Assembly (NCBI RefSeq): GCF_003194625.1
Contig: NZ_QHKX01000002.1
Location: 1,039,361 to 1,103,360, forward strand
DNA from: Nocardioides solisilvae
GTDB lineage: Bacteria; Actinomycetota; Actinomycetes; Propionibacteriales; Nocardioidaceae
Direction of reading: 5' to 3'
DNA: 64,000 nucleotides
Within the stretch, counting starts at the first letter, position 1; each line of letters begins with the position of its first letter. Shown here piece by piece: positions 16,281-25,333 of this stretch. The notes under the pieces are model-generated. The model saw only the letters and a program-made list of their open reading frames with translations, did not search any database and was not told the DNA's origin. The position numbers were made by a program, and so were the translations under genes.

Positions 16281-16368
16281 GGTCACGCGGGGAACGAAGT
16301 GGTCACTCGGAGGGGTTGAGAGCCCTCCGAGAGCCCTCCGGCTGACCACTTCCGGATCCGCGTGACCA
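16281..16368. repeat. Palindromic interspersed repeat, family 2, copy 2
   Basis: Nested inverted repeats: outer GGTCACGCGG (16281-16290) with CCGCGTGACC (16359-16368), inner AAGTGGTCA (16297-16305) with TGACCACTT (16343-16351). It resembles the element at 11865-11959. The minus-strand XRE-TetR gene runs into it and stops at 16303, so the element supplies the C-terminal residues of that protein. Confidence 0.8.
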
Positions 16369-17292
16369 CTCCGCACCCGGCCGCTCGGCGACGGGGGCCG
16401 CACCCATCAGCGCCAGCGCGTAGGCGGCGTACTGCCTGGCCACCTGCTGCGGCGTGAGCGGCCCGTGCAGGCGGAACCAGCTCGGCAGCGCGGTGCACAT
16501 CGTGGCGATCGCGCGCCCGGCGGTGCGGGGGTCCTCACAGGTGAAGAGGCCGGCGTCGAGACAGACCCGCGCCTGGGCGTCGAGCGCGTGCTGGACCCCG
16601 TCGCGCAGGGCGACGACCCGCTTCCGCTCCTCGCCCTCGAGCCCGCGCATCTCGCTGGCGCCGAGGAAGGCGAGGTCGCCGCGGACGGCGTGGAAGAGGG
16701 CGAGCGCCTCGACCATGAGGGAGAACGACTCGACGGGGTCGTGCCCCTCGTCGCGGGCGGCGGCGATCCGCCAGCCGATCTCGTCCATCGTCACGTCGAG
16801 CAGCGCAGCGAGCAGCTGCTGCTTGCTCGGGTAGTGGTGGTAGACGCCGGCGACGCTGAGCCCCGCCTCGGCGGCGACCTCGCGCATCCCGGCGGCGTGG
16901 AAGCCGCGCCGCACGAAGACGCGGGTGGCGGCCTCGAGGATCGGCCCGGTGTCGATGCCGGAGAAGTCGCGCCAGTCGCCGTGCGCGTCGGCTTGACCCG
17001 CCGCTCCCCCGGAGGTCGCGTCGGTGCCCGGCCGACCGGCGTCCCCGCCCGCGGCGTCATCCCCGGCGTCCGGCTCGGCGCCCTGGCCGGCGAGCAGCCG
17101 CGCGGCCGGGACGCCGAGCAGGTCGGCCAGCTCGTGCAGCCGGGCGAGGGTCATCGGGGTGCGGCCGCGCTCCACGGCGCTGAGGGTCGCGGGGCTGACC
17201 CCCAGCTCGGCGGCGGCCCGGCGCAGGGAGATGCCGCGAGCCTCGCGGGCCTGCCGCACGGCCTGGCCGACGCTCGCCGCATGTTCAGTCAT
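16303..17292 (-). CDS. XRE-TetR fusion transcriptional regulator
   Basis: The 329-residue protein joins two DNA-binding domains. Residues about 7-65 form an XRE/Cro helix-turn-helix (LGVSPATLSAVERGRTPMT). After a Gly/Ala/Asp-rich linker, residues about 115-175 form a TetR N-terminal domain (FHAAGMREVAAEAGLSVAGV then YHHYPSKQQLLAALL), followed by an all-helical ligand-type domain. The start is ATG at 17292. The final roughly 20 residues are encoded by a palindromic repeat. It diverges from an acyl-CoA dehydrogenase operon and probably controls it. Confidence 0.85.
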   Translation of the reverse strand: MTEHAASVGQAVRQAREARGISLRRAAAELGVSPATLSAVERGRTPMTLARLHELADLLGVPAARLLAGQGAEPDAGDDAAGGDAGRPGTDATSGGAAGQADAHGDWRDFSGIDTGPILEAATRVFVRRGFHAAGMREVAAEAGLSVAGVYHHYPSKQQLLAALLDVTMDEIGWRIAAARDEGHDPVESFSLMVEALALFHAVRGDLAFLGASEMRGLEGEERKRVVALRDGVQHALDAQARVCLDAGLFTCEDPRTAGRAIATMCTALPSWFRLHGPLTPQQVARQYAAYALALMGAAPVAERPGAEWSRGSGSGQPEGSRRALNPSE

Positions 17293-17363
17293 GTCAAACA
17301 GCGTACGCCGAGCGGGCGTCTCGCGCACACACTCGCACGCTTGCAGCCCGCATGCTGAACAGT

Positions 17364-17383
17364 TACCGTACGAGCATTCGGTA
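17364..17383. promoter_or_regulatory. Candidate TetR-type operator
   Basis: An imperfect palindrome with arms TACCG (17364-17368) and CGGTA (17379-17383) lies in the 130-base divergent region between the XRE-TetR gene and the phosphotransferase gene. The ACCG-CGGT geometry is typical of TetR-family operators for fatty-acid or acyl-CoA regulators. No experimental support. Confidence 0.5.
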
Positions 17384-17422
17384 GCCCGTCCAGCCGCATC
17401 CTGTCCGCCCGCAAGGAGCACC

Positions 17423-18436
17423 ATGACCTCGGAACTCGTCCCCACCGACCGGCTCGGTCCCGCCCTCGTCGCGGCGACCGGCGACGACCGCTGGGCCGCC
17501 CCCGAGGTCGAGCTGATCTCCGGCGGCAAGTCCAACCTCACCTTCCTGCTCCGCAGCGAGGCCGGCGAGCTCGTGCTCCGCCGCCCGCCCACCGGCGAGC
17601 TGCTGCCGAGCGCCCACGACATGGCGCGCGAGGCCCGGGTCCAGCAGGCGCTGGCCGGGACGAAGGTGCCCGTCGCCCCGGTCGTGCTGGTCGACGACGG
17701 CGACCTCGTCGGGATCCGCTGCTACGTGATGGAGAAGGTCCCCGGTCACATCGTCCGCGGCGAGCTCCCCCCGTCGTACGCCGCGACACCCGCGGAGCGG
17801 CACGCTCTCGGGTTCGCCTTCGCCGACACCCTCGCCCACCTGCACGCCGTCGACCACGAGGCGGTCGGGCTGGGCGACTACGGCCGTCCGGAGGGGTTCA
17901 TGGCCCGGCAGGTGCGGCGCTGGACCGGCCAGTGGGAGGCGAGCCGCACCCACGAGGTCCCCGAGATGGAGCAGCTGGGCCGCCGGCTCGCCGAGACCGT
18001 GCCGCCCCAGGCGCGCACCACGCTCGTGCACGGCGACTACCGCCTCGACAACGTCGTCCTCGCCGCCGAGGACCCGGGCCGGATCAACGCCGTCCTCGAC
18101 TGGGAGCTCTCCACCCTCGGCGACCCGCTGACCGACGTCGCGCTGCTCACCTTCTACTGGACCGAGCCCGGCGAGACCACGATGAGCCTGATCCCCGGCG
18201 TCACCCACCTGCCCGGCTTCCCCACCCGCCGCGACCTGCTGGAGCGGTACGCCGCCACCTCCGGCGCCGACCTCGGGGAGATCGACTGGTACCTGGCGTT
18301 CTCCCACTTCAAGTTCGCCGCCATCGCCCAGGGCGTCCAGGTCCGGGCCAAGTCGGGCGCCATGGGCGGTCAGGACTTCGGCGACCTCGACGACGAGATT
18401 CGCGAGCTGGGCCACGCCGGCCTGGCCCTCCTCTGA
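17423..18436 (+). CDS. Phosphotransferase family protein (APH-like, ACAD10/11-associated)
   Basis: The 337-residue kinase-like protein has an ISGGKSNLTFLL nucleotide-binding strand near residue 33, LVHGDYRLDNVVL (catalytic loop, Asp) near 199 and INAVLDWELSTLGDP (metal-binding DWE) near 219. It belongs to the aminoglycoside-phosphotransferase-like branch that accompanies or is fused to acyl-CoA dehydrogenases acting on 4-hydroxy acids. The ATG at 17423 follows AAGGAG. Next to it on the same strand is the dehydrogenase, supporting a shared pathway of (hydroxy)acyl-CoA breakdown. Confidence 0.85.
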   Translation: MTSELVPTDRLGPALVAATGDDRWAAPEVELISGGKSNLTFLLRSEAGELVLRRPPTGELLPSAHDMAREARVQQALAGTKVPVAPVVLVDDGDLVGIRCYVMEKVPGHIVRGELPPSYAATPAERHALGFAFADTLAHLHAVDHEAVGLGDYGRPEGFMARQVRRWTGQWEASRTHEVPEMEQLGRRLAETVPPQARTTLVHGDYRLDNVVLAAEDPGRINAVLDWELSTLGDPLTDVALLTFYWTEPGETTMSLIPGVTHLPGFPTRRDLLERYAATSGADLGEIDWYLAFSHFKFAAIAQGVQVRAKSGAMGGQDFGDLDDEIRELGHAGLALL

Positions 18437-18488
18437 CCATCCCGGACCCCGACACACCCCCTCACCACCCGAGCAAGGAGCACGACCG

Positions 18489-19694
<1,206 letters not shown>

Positions 19695-19704
19695 GGAGGC
19701 CCCC

Positions 19705-20505
19705 GTGACCAGCACCGTGAGCAGCAACCCCGCGAGCACCAACCCCCTGGACCGCTTCCGCCTCGACGACAAGGTCGTCGTCGTCACCGGCGCCAGCTCG
19801 GGCCTCGGCGTCGGCTTCGCCCGCGCCTGCGCCGCGGTCGGCGCCACCCTGGTGCTGGCCGCGCGCCGCGAGGACAGGCTCGAGGCGCTGGCCGACGAGC
19901 TCCGCGCGGGCGGCACCGCCGTCCTCACCCGGCGTACCGACGTCTCGGTCCTGGAGGACTGCGACGCCCTGGCGGCCGCGGCGGTCGAGGAGTTCGGCCG
20001 GATCGACGTGCTGGTCAACAACGCCGGGATCGGGGTGGCGGGCAGCGCGCTGCGCCAGGACCCCGACGACTACCGGCGGACCATCGAGATCAACCTCAAC
20101 GGCACCTACTGGATGGCGCGGGCCTGCGCGCCCCACATGCCCGAGGGCTCCTCGGTCGTCAACGTCGCGAGCGTGCTGGGGTGGGCGGCCAGCCGCTACC
20201 CGCAGGCCGGCTACAGCGCCAGCAAGGCCGGCGTCATCGGCCTCACCCGCGACCTGGCGCAGCAGTGGTCGCAGCGCCGCGGCATCCGGGTCAACGCGCT
20301 CTGCCCGGGCTTCTTCGACTCCGAGATCACCTCGGCCGAGGGCGCCGACAACCTGCGGACGATGGTCGCCGAGACGTCGATCCTCGGCCGGTTCGGCGAG
20401 CAGGAGGAGCTCGACTCCGCGCTCCTCTTCCTCGCCTCCCCGGCGTCGTCCTACATGACGGGTCAGTCCCTCGTGGTCGACGGCGGGCTCAGCGCCACCA
20501 TCTGA
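19705..20505 (+). CDS. SDR-family oxidoreductase
   Basis: The 266-residue protein has TGASSGLGVG near residue 29, NNAGIG near 108, YSASK catalytic pair near 171 and a closing SLVVDGG. The start is GTG at 19705 with GAGGAGG upstream, ten bases after the dehydrogenase stop, so it is the third gene of the operon. It likely oxidises a hydroxyacyl or alcohol intermediate of the same pathway. Confidence 0.9.
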   Translation: MTSTVSSNPASTNPLDRFRLDDKVVVVTGASSGLGVGFARACAAVGATLVLAARREDRLEALADELRAGGTAVLTRRTDVSVLEDCDALAAAAVEEFGRIDVLVNNAGIGVAGSALRQDPDDYRRTIEINLNGTYWMARACAPHMPEGSSVVNVASVLGWAASRYPQAGYSASKAGVIGLTRDLAQQWSQRRGIRVNALCPGFFDSEITSAEGADNLRTMVAETSILGRFGEQEELDSALLFLASPASSYMTGQSLVVDGGLSATI

Positions 20506-20520
20506 GGCGGCGGGTGGAGG

Positions 20521-20545
20521 CCGCGTCCTGGCTCAGCGGACGCGG
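20521..20545. terminator. Hairpin between convergent genes
   Basis: CCGCGTCC (20521-20528) pairs with GGACGCGG (20538-20545) around a 9-base loop. It lies between the SDR stop at 20505 and covers the stop of the minus-strand metalloprotease gene, so it can serve both directions. Confidence 0.6.
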
Positions 20546-23400
20546 ACCTTCACCCACCGGCTCCAGGAGACCTTCCCCCCGGCGGTGACGGCACCGATCC
20601 GGACCTTGTGCCGTCCGGGCTTCAGCTTGAGCTGGGCCCTGCTGACCTTGCCCTTCACCTTCCGGTCCCGGCCCTTGGCGAGGTCGAGCACCCAGGAGGT
20701 GACGGGCGCGTCCGGCACGACCGCCCACGTGAGGGTCACCCGCTTCCCGCGCACCCGGACCTTCGGGGGCCGCGGCTTCCCGGGCGACGGGATGACCGGT
20801 CCTGCGGTCGGCCCGACGGTCGGCCCGACGGTCGGCCCAGCGGTCGGCCCAGCGGTCGGCCCCATGGTCGGTCCCGCCGTGGGCGCCGGGGTCTCGGTCG
20901 GCCCGGCCGTCGGCGTCTCCGTGGGCGTGGGCGACGGCGACGGCGACGGCGAGACGGGGGCCACCGGCACGACGGTGGCCGCGGCCGACTCCGGCGACGT
21001 ACCGACGTCGTTGGTCGCGCGCACCGTGACCCGGTAGGTGGTGCCGTTGGCGAGCCCGGTGACGCTGGTGCCGGTCCGGGAGGCGTCGACGGTCTCGGTG
21101 CGGTCGGGCTGGCCGTCGGCGCGCAGGGTGACGGCGTACGACGTGAGGGGCGACCCGTTGTCGTCCGGAGTGCCCCAGCTGACCACCGCCGCCCCGTCCC
21201 CGGCGTGGGCGACGACGTCGTGGGGCGCCGCGGGTGCGGTCCGGGTCCTCGTGAGCGACCAACCGAGGGTGAAGGGTCCCCTGCCCCCGGCCAGCTCCTC
21301 GAAGCCGTCGACGGCCACGAGGTAGCGGGTGCCGGCGACCGCGTCGAAGGTCACGGCCGCGTGGAGGCCACCGGAGTCGGCGTCGTCGTTGCCGGCCACC
21401 TCGGTGAGCGCTCCGGGGACCCCGGTGTAGACGCCCAGGGTGGTGTCGCGGTTGTCGTCCCCGCCCGAGGTGCTCATGCTGACGGAGCCGCGCGCCGGCG
21501 CGGTCCACGCGTACCAGACCGAGTGGCCGCCCGCCGCATAGCTGCTGGGCGGGGTCGGGTCGGTCGCCTCGCCGGTGGCGCGGGTGTTGTCGCCCGCCAC
21601 GCTGCCCGCGTCCCCGACGAGCACCTCGGCGTCGGCCACCGCGTCGTTGGCTGGCGGGCCGGGCTCGGCGGTGCGGGCGCTCACCCAGGCCGCCGGACCG
21701 GTGCCCGCGGCGTTGACCGCGCGCACCGAGAGGTCGTAGGTCGTGCCGGCCTCGAGGCCGGTGAAGGTGTGGCTGCGGACCTCGGGGCCCACGGTGACGA
21801 TGTCGGCCGTGCCGAGCCTGCCGACGACGTAGCCGGTGACCGGCCCGTCGCCCGGGTCGGCGGGGGCCGACCACGAGAGCGTCAGCGAGGTGGTCGCGGC
21901 GCCGCCGTCGGTCGTGAGCCCGCCGGGCGCCCCGGGCACGCCGGTGTCGGGCGCGCCGTCGCACCCCGTCACCTGCACGGTGTAGGCGCCGAGGCTGCCG
22001 TAGTCGTCGTACCCGTTGGTCGCCCATGTGTCCTGCCCGACGCCCTCGACCGTGAGGACCCACCCCGAGCCCGCCGCCGGGACGGCGATCGTCGCGCCCA
22101 GGCCGGCCGCGGTGGTCCGGTTGACCATCGAGGAGCCCGGCGCGTGCGTGGAGACGCGCGTCCCGGTCGCGTCGTGGACCGCGAGGCGCACGTCGACGTT
22201 GGGCGCGGCGCCGGGCGGCTGCACGTCCACCAGGGCGCCCTGCTCGCACGTGCCCAGCAGGTAGCTGTCGACGTCGTCGGTGGTCCCGATGTACGCCGTC
22301 CCGGCCGGCAGGGGCGAGGAGGTCGCGACCGCGTCGCCGGCCTCGTCGGCCCGTGAGCCGAGGCGGCTCCGCAGGATCGACAGGTCGTCCTGCTGGTTGT
22401 CGGCGTCGGTGTAGGAGCCGGCGCTCCACTGGGAGAGCGGCCTGTTGTAGCCGGCGCCCATGATCGGCGCCCAGAGCCCGTGGCCCAGGTAGTAGCCGCT
22501 GTTGGCGGTGCCGTCGTGGTCCAGGGCGAGGTTGTGCCCGGCCTCGTGCGAGACAGCCTCCGCGACGCTCTTCGGGTCGTTGCCCAGCGCCTGCGGGAAG
22601 ACCCACGCGGGCTGGGCGACGCTGTTCACCCGGGCGAAGACGTCGAGGTAGGCGACGCCCCCGCACTGGCGCCCGCAGATCTTGGCGAAGGGGTCGTCGC
22701 TGGGGGTGACGAGCACCCGGATGCCGTACTCGCCGTCGGCGAGCGAGCTGCGGACCAGCCCGGCGGTGCCGGGGTCCTCGGTGGTGACGTCGACGTCGAA
22801 GGGCGCGAAGTCCTCGGCCACGGCAGCCCAGACCTGCTGGACCTTCCGCAGCTCGGCGTCGGAGAAGGCGGCCCCGTTGCCGTCGGGGTCCCAGGCGGGG
22901 TGGGCGCCGGGGGTCACGTTGTACGGGCTGCTGTTCCAGGGGCTGCCGGAGACCTGGGCGCCGTCGAAGTCGAGCAGGATCGTGAGCGACGAGTCGGGGT
23001 TGCTGTGCAGGGCGAAGGTCTCCGCCAGCGGCGCCGACGCCACGGCGGGCTCGGGGGTGCCGGTCTGCGGTGCGGGCGCGGGGTCCACGAAGAAGACCGA
23101 GCCCTTCTGGTCGACCCAGACGGTGTCGTCCTCGCGGAGCAGCGTGCGCAGCTCGGACGTCGTGAGGTCGTTGCGGGCGGCGGCCTCGGCGACCCGGTCA
23201 CCCAGCCCTCGCAACGCCTTGCGCCCCCGCAGGGGCTTGTCGAGGAGCGGTGCGGACGCCGCCGCGACGTCGCCGGGGCGGGGCTTCTCCGCGGCGGGGG
23301 CCGCCTGGGCGAGGGGGCCGGTGACGACCGAGACCCCCGCGCCGACGAGCGAGAGGGCCAGGAGTGCGGCGCCGCGACGGGCGCGCGAGGAGGGCTTCAC
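20533..23400 (-). CDS. Secreted zinc metalloprotease (reprolysin-like) with fibronectin type III domains
   Basis: The 955-residue protein starts with a signal peptide (basic start, LLALSLVGAGVSVVTG, cleavage near an AQAAP). The zinc-binding motif SHEAGHNLALDHD, a HExxHxxxxxH form, lies near residue 285 and is followed by an IMGAGY turn, as in metzincins. Two fibronectin type III domains follow at about 485-575 and 723-810, then a Pro/Thr-rich linker of GPT repeats, and a final basic domain. It is probably exported and cell-wall or matrix associated. GTG at 23400 was chosen because it places the signal peptide at the N-terminus. Confidence 0.82.
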   Translation of the reverse strand: MKPSSRARRGAALLALSLVGAGVSVVTGPLAQAAPAAEKPRPGDVAAASAPLLDKPLRGRKALRGLGDRVAEAAARNDLTTSELRTLLREDDTVWVDQKGSVFFVDPAPAPQTGTPEPAVASAPLAETFALHSNPDSSLTILLDFDGAQVSGSPWNSSPYNVTPGAHPAWDPDGNGAAFSDAELRKVQQVWAAVAEDFAPFDVDVTTEDPGTAGLVRSSLADGEYGIRVLVTPSDDPFAKICGRQCGGVAYLDVFARVNSVAQPAWVFPQALGNDPKSVAEAVSHEAGHNLALDHDGTANSGYYLGHGLWAPIMGAGYNRPLSQWSAGSYTDADNQQDDLSILRSRLGSRADEAGDAVATSSPLPAGTAYIGTTDDVDSYLLGTCEQGALVDVQPPGAAPNVDVRLAVHDATGTRVSTHAPGSSMVNRTTAAGLGATIAVPAAGSGWVLTVEGVGQDTWATNGYDDYGSLGAYTVQVTGCDGAPDTGVPGAPGGLTTDGGAATTSLTLSWSAPADPGDGPVTGYVVGRLGTADIVTVGPEVRSHTFTGLEAGTTYDLSVRAVNAAGTGPAAWVSARTAEPGPPANDAVADAEVLVGDAGSVAGDNTRATGEATDPTPPSSYAAGGHSVWYAWTAPARGSVSMSTSGGDDNRDTTLGVYTGVPGALTEVAGNDDADSGGLHAAVTFDAVAGTRYLVAVDGFEELAGGRGPFTLGWSLTRTRTAPAAPHDVVAHAGDGAAVVSWGTPDDNGSPLTSYAVTLRADGQPDRTETVDASRTGTSVTGLANGTTYRVTVRATNDVGTSPESAAATVVPVAPVSPSPSPSPTPTETPTAGPTETPAPTAGPTMGPTAGPTAGPTVGPTVGPTAGPVIPSPGKPRPPKVRVRGKRVTLTWAVVPDAPVTSWVLDLAKGRDRKVKGKVSRAQLKLKPGRHKVRIGAVTAGGKVSWSRWVKVRVR
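20806..20877. repeat. 12-base tandem repeat encoding GPT-type units
   Basis: Six near-identical units of GGTCGGCCCGAC or variants lie in frame in the metalloprotease gene and encode the flexible GPTVGPTAGPT linker before the last domain. Unit number probably varies by slippage. The same GPT/GPTS linker style occurs in both ELWxxDGT proteins. Confidence 0.85.
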
Positions 23401-23569
23401 GTCGGGAGCGTAGGGATGCCGGGGCTCGGTCCGTGCGGTTTCGGCGCCCCTCGAACGACTGTGACGGCAAAACTTGCGGCCAGCCATCACCCGGGCTGTG
23501 CCAGGGGGCCTAGTCTCCCCTGCGTCCGGCGGCCATCCCGCCGTTCTCGTCGCGTGCAAGGATCCCGCC

Positions 23570-25228
23570 GTGGACGCCACCGAGCAGCCCTCGCCCCTCG
23601 CCCGTCCCGTCGTCGTGCTCGGCCCGCCGGGTGCGGGACGTACGACGCTCGTTGCCTCGCTGCTGGCTGCTCCCGGCGCGTGGGACGCGGGAGTCTGGGA
23701 CGCGGCAGCCGGAGACGGAACCGACGCGAGCGACCTTCTCGCGCGCTACGCGCCTCCGGCGGTCGCCGTCCGCGCCGAGCCCCGGGCGGTCGCCGTCCTG
23801 ACCGCCGTCGAACAGGCTCCGGCGCTGGCCGCGGCGTACCCCCACGCCCACTTCGTCCTGCTACACCGGGAGCCGGACGAAGGAGACGACCCGACGGCCA
23901 ACTGGCGCGCCACGACGGAGGCGACCCTCGACGCGTTGGCCGTCCTTCCGCCTGAGCGCAGGGTCGTGGTGGCCCAGGCCGACCTGCTCGCAGAGCCGGA
24001 GAACGGGCTCCAGGCCGTCTTCGGCGTCCTCGGCCTGGGCTGGCACTCCGGCTGCTCGCGCCCGTGGCGCGAGGCCGCGCGGAGCGCTGCTCCGGCCCGC
24101 TCGGAGGAGGCAGCGCAGGAGAACGCGACGGAGGACGACCTGGTCCTGGCCGAGCGGGTCCGCCCCCACCTCCTGCGGATCGAGCCGAGCCTGGCCCCGG
24201 AGACCCCGCCGGGCAGCCTGACCGCCGTGGACCACGGCCTCGCGGCCATGCTGCGCCGGCTGGGCTCCTCGCTCGCGGTCTCGACCTACCAGTCCAACCG
24301 GCTGGTCGTGCTGCGGGCCGACGGGGGTGGCTTGGGGGTGCACCTGCGCGCCTTCGACCGCCCGATGGGGATCGCCCCGACTCCTGACGGCTTCGCGCTC
24401 GGCGTCCGCACCGAGGTGCTGGACTACCGGGACTTCCCCGGCGTGGCGCCCACCCTGGAGCCGAAGGGCAGGCACGACGCCTGCTTCGTGCCGCGCAACT
24501 CCCACGTCACGGGCGACATCGCCGTGCACGACCTGGCCGTGGGTCGCGACGGCCTGTGGGTGGTGGCGACGAGCTTCAGCTGTCTCGCCACCCTCGACAC
24601 CGTCCACAGCTTCGTGCCGCGCTGGCGCCCGCCGTTCGTCTCCCGGCTCGCGCCGGAGGACCGCTGCCATCTCAACGGACTGGCACTGGTCGACGGGGTG
24701 CCGCGCTACGTGACGGCCCTCGGCGTCTCCGACGAGCCCGGCGGGTGGCGTCCCGACAAGGCCACGGGCGGCGTGCTGATGGAGGTCCCGAGCGGGCGGG
24801 TGGTGGTCGAGGGGCTCTCGATGCCGCACTCCCCGCGATGGCACGACGGGCGTCTCCACGTGCTGGAGTCGGGTCGCGGCCGGCTGCTCGAGGTCGACCC
24901 AGCGACGGGGGCGACCCGCACGGTCGCCGAGCTGCCCGGCTTCACCCGAGGGCTCTCCTTCTCCGGTCGCACGGCCTTCGTGGGCACCTCGCAGGTCCGG
25001 GAGACCGCCACCTTCGGGGGGTTGCCCGTCGCCGCCCTCCCCCGTCGCGAGTGCGGGGTCTGGGCCGTCGACCTCGACTCCGGACGGGTCCTGGGCTCCG
25101 TTCGCTTCGAGGACCGGATCCAGGAGGTCTTCGACGTCGCCGTGCTCGCGGGGAGGAGATTTCCCGAGGTCGCGGAGCCGGGCAGCGAGATTGTCCGGAC
25201 GTCGTGGTTCGTGCCCGGTTCCCCCTGA
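23570..25228 (+). CDS. TIGR03032/DUF4915-like protein with N-terminal P-loop domain
   Basis: The 552-residue protein has an N-terminal nucleotide-binding-like region (VVVLGPPGAGRTTLVASLL, then HFVLLHREPDE), resembling a sulfotransferase or P-loop fold. From about residue 235 it has the STYQSNRLVVLR, FDRPMGIAPTPDGFALG and CHLNGLALVDG segments typical of the TIGR03032 beta-propeller family. Start is GTG at 23570 with AAGGA upstream; an in-frame extension to 23474 lies in the divergent promoter region. Function of the propeller is unknown; the N-domain suggests a link to sulfation or nucleotide handling. Confidence 0.7.
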   Translation: MDATEQPSPLARPVVVLGPPGAGRTTLVASLLAAPGAWDAGVWDAAAGDGTDASDLLARYAPPAVAVRAEPRAVAVLTAVEQAPALAAAYPHAHFVLLHREPDEGDDPTANWRATTEATLDALAVLPPERRVVVAQADLLAEPENGLQAVFGVLGLGWHSGCSRPWREAARSAAPARSEEAAQENATEDDLVLAERVRPHLLRIEPSLAPETPPGSLTAVDHGLAAMLRRLGSSLAVSTYQSNRLVVLRADGGGLGVHLRAFDRPMGIAPTPDGFALGVRTEVLDYRDFPGVAPTLEPKGRHDACFVPRNSHVTGDIAVHDLAVGRDGLWVVATSFSCLATLDTVHSFVPRWRPPFVSRLAPEDRCHLNGLALVDGVPRYVTALGVSDEPGGWRPDKATGGVLMEVPSGRVVVEGLSMPHSPRWHDGRLHVLESGRGRLLEVDPATGATRTVAELPGFTRGLSFSGRTAFVGTSQVRETATFGGLPVAALPRRECGVWAVDLDSGRVLGSVRFEDRIQEVFDVAVLAGRRFPEVAEPGSEIVRTSWFVPGSP

Positions 25229-25289
25229 TCGAAGGTCGGTGACCTCCTCGGTAAAGAGTGTGTGAACCGTCTTCCCCGCGACCTCCAGG

Positions 25290-25321
25290 CCCCCTAGTGT
25301 CGCTCCGTCACTTCTAGGGGG
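25290..25321. promoter_or_regulatory. Hairpin in leader of first ELWxxDGT gene
   Basis: CCCCCTAG (25290-25297) pairs with CTAGGGGG (25314-25321). The right arm runs into the GGGGGAAGAGG that precedes the GTG at 25334, so folding would partly cover the ribosome-binding site. Regulatory significance is only a guess. Confidence 0.35.
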
Positions 25322-25333
25322 AAGAGGTCCGTC

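Noticed and set aside
20608..22356. Long open frame antisense to the metalloprotease
   Set aside because: Produced by high GC; Arg/Gly/Pro-rich with no motif, while the minus strand has a signal peptide, zinc motif and FN3 domains.
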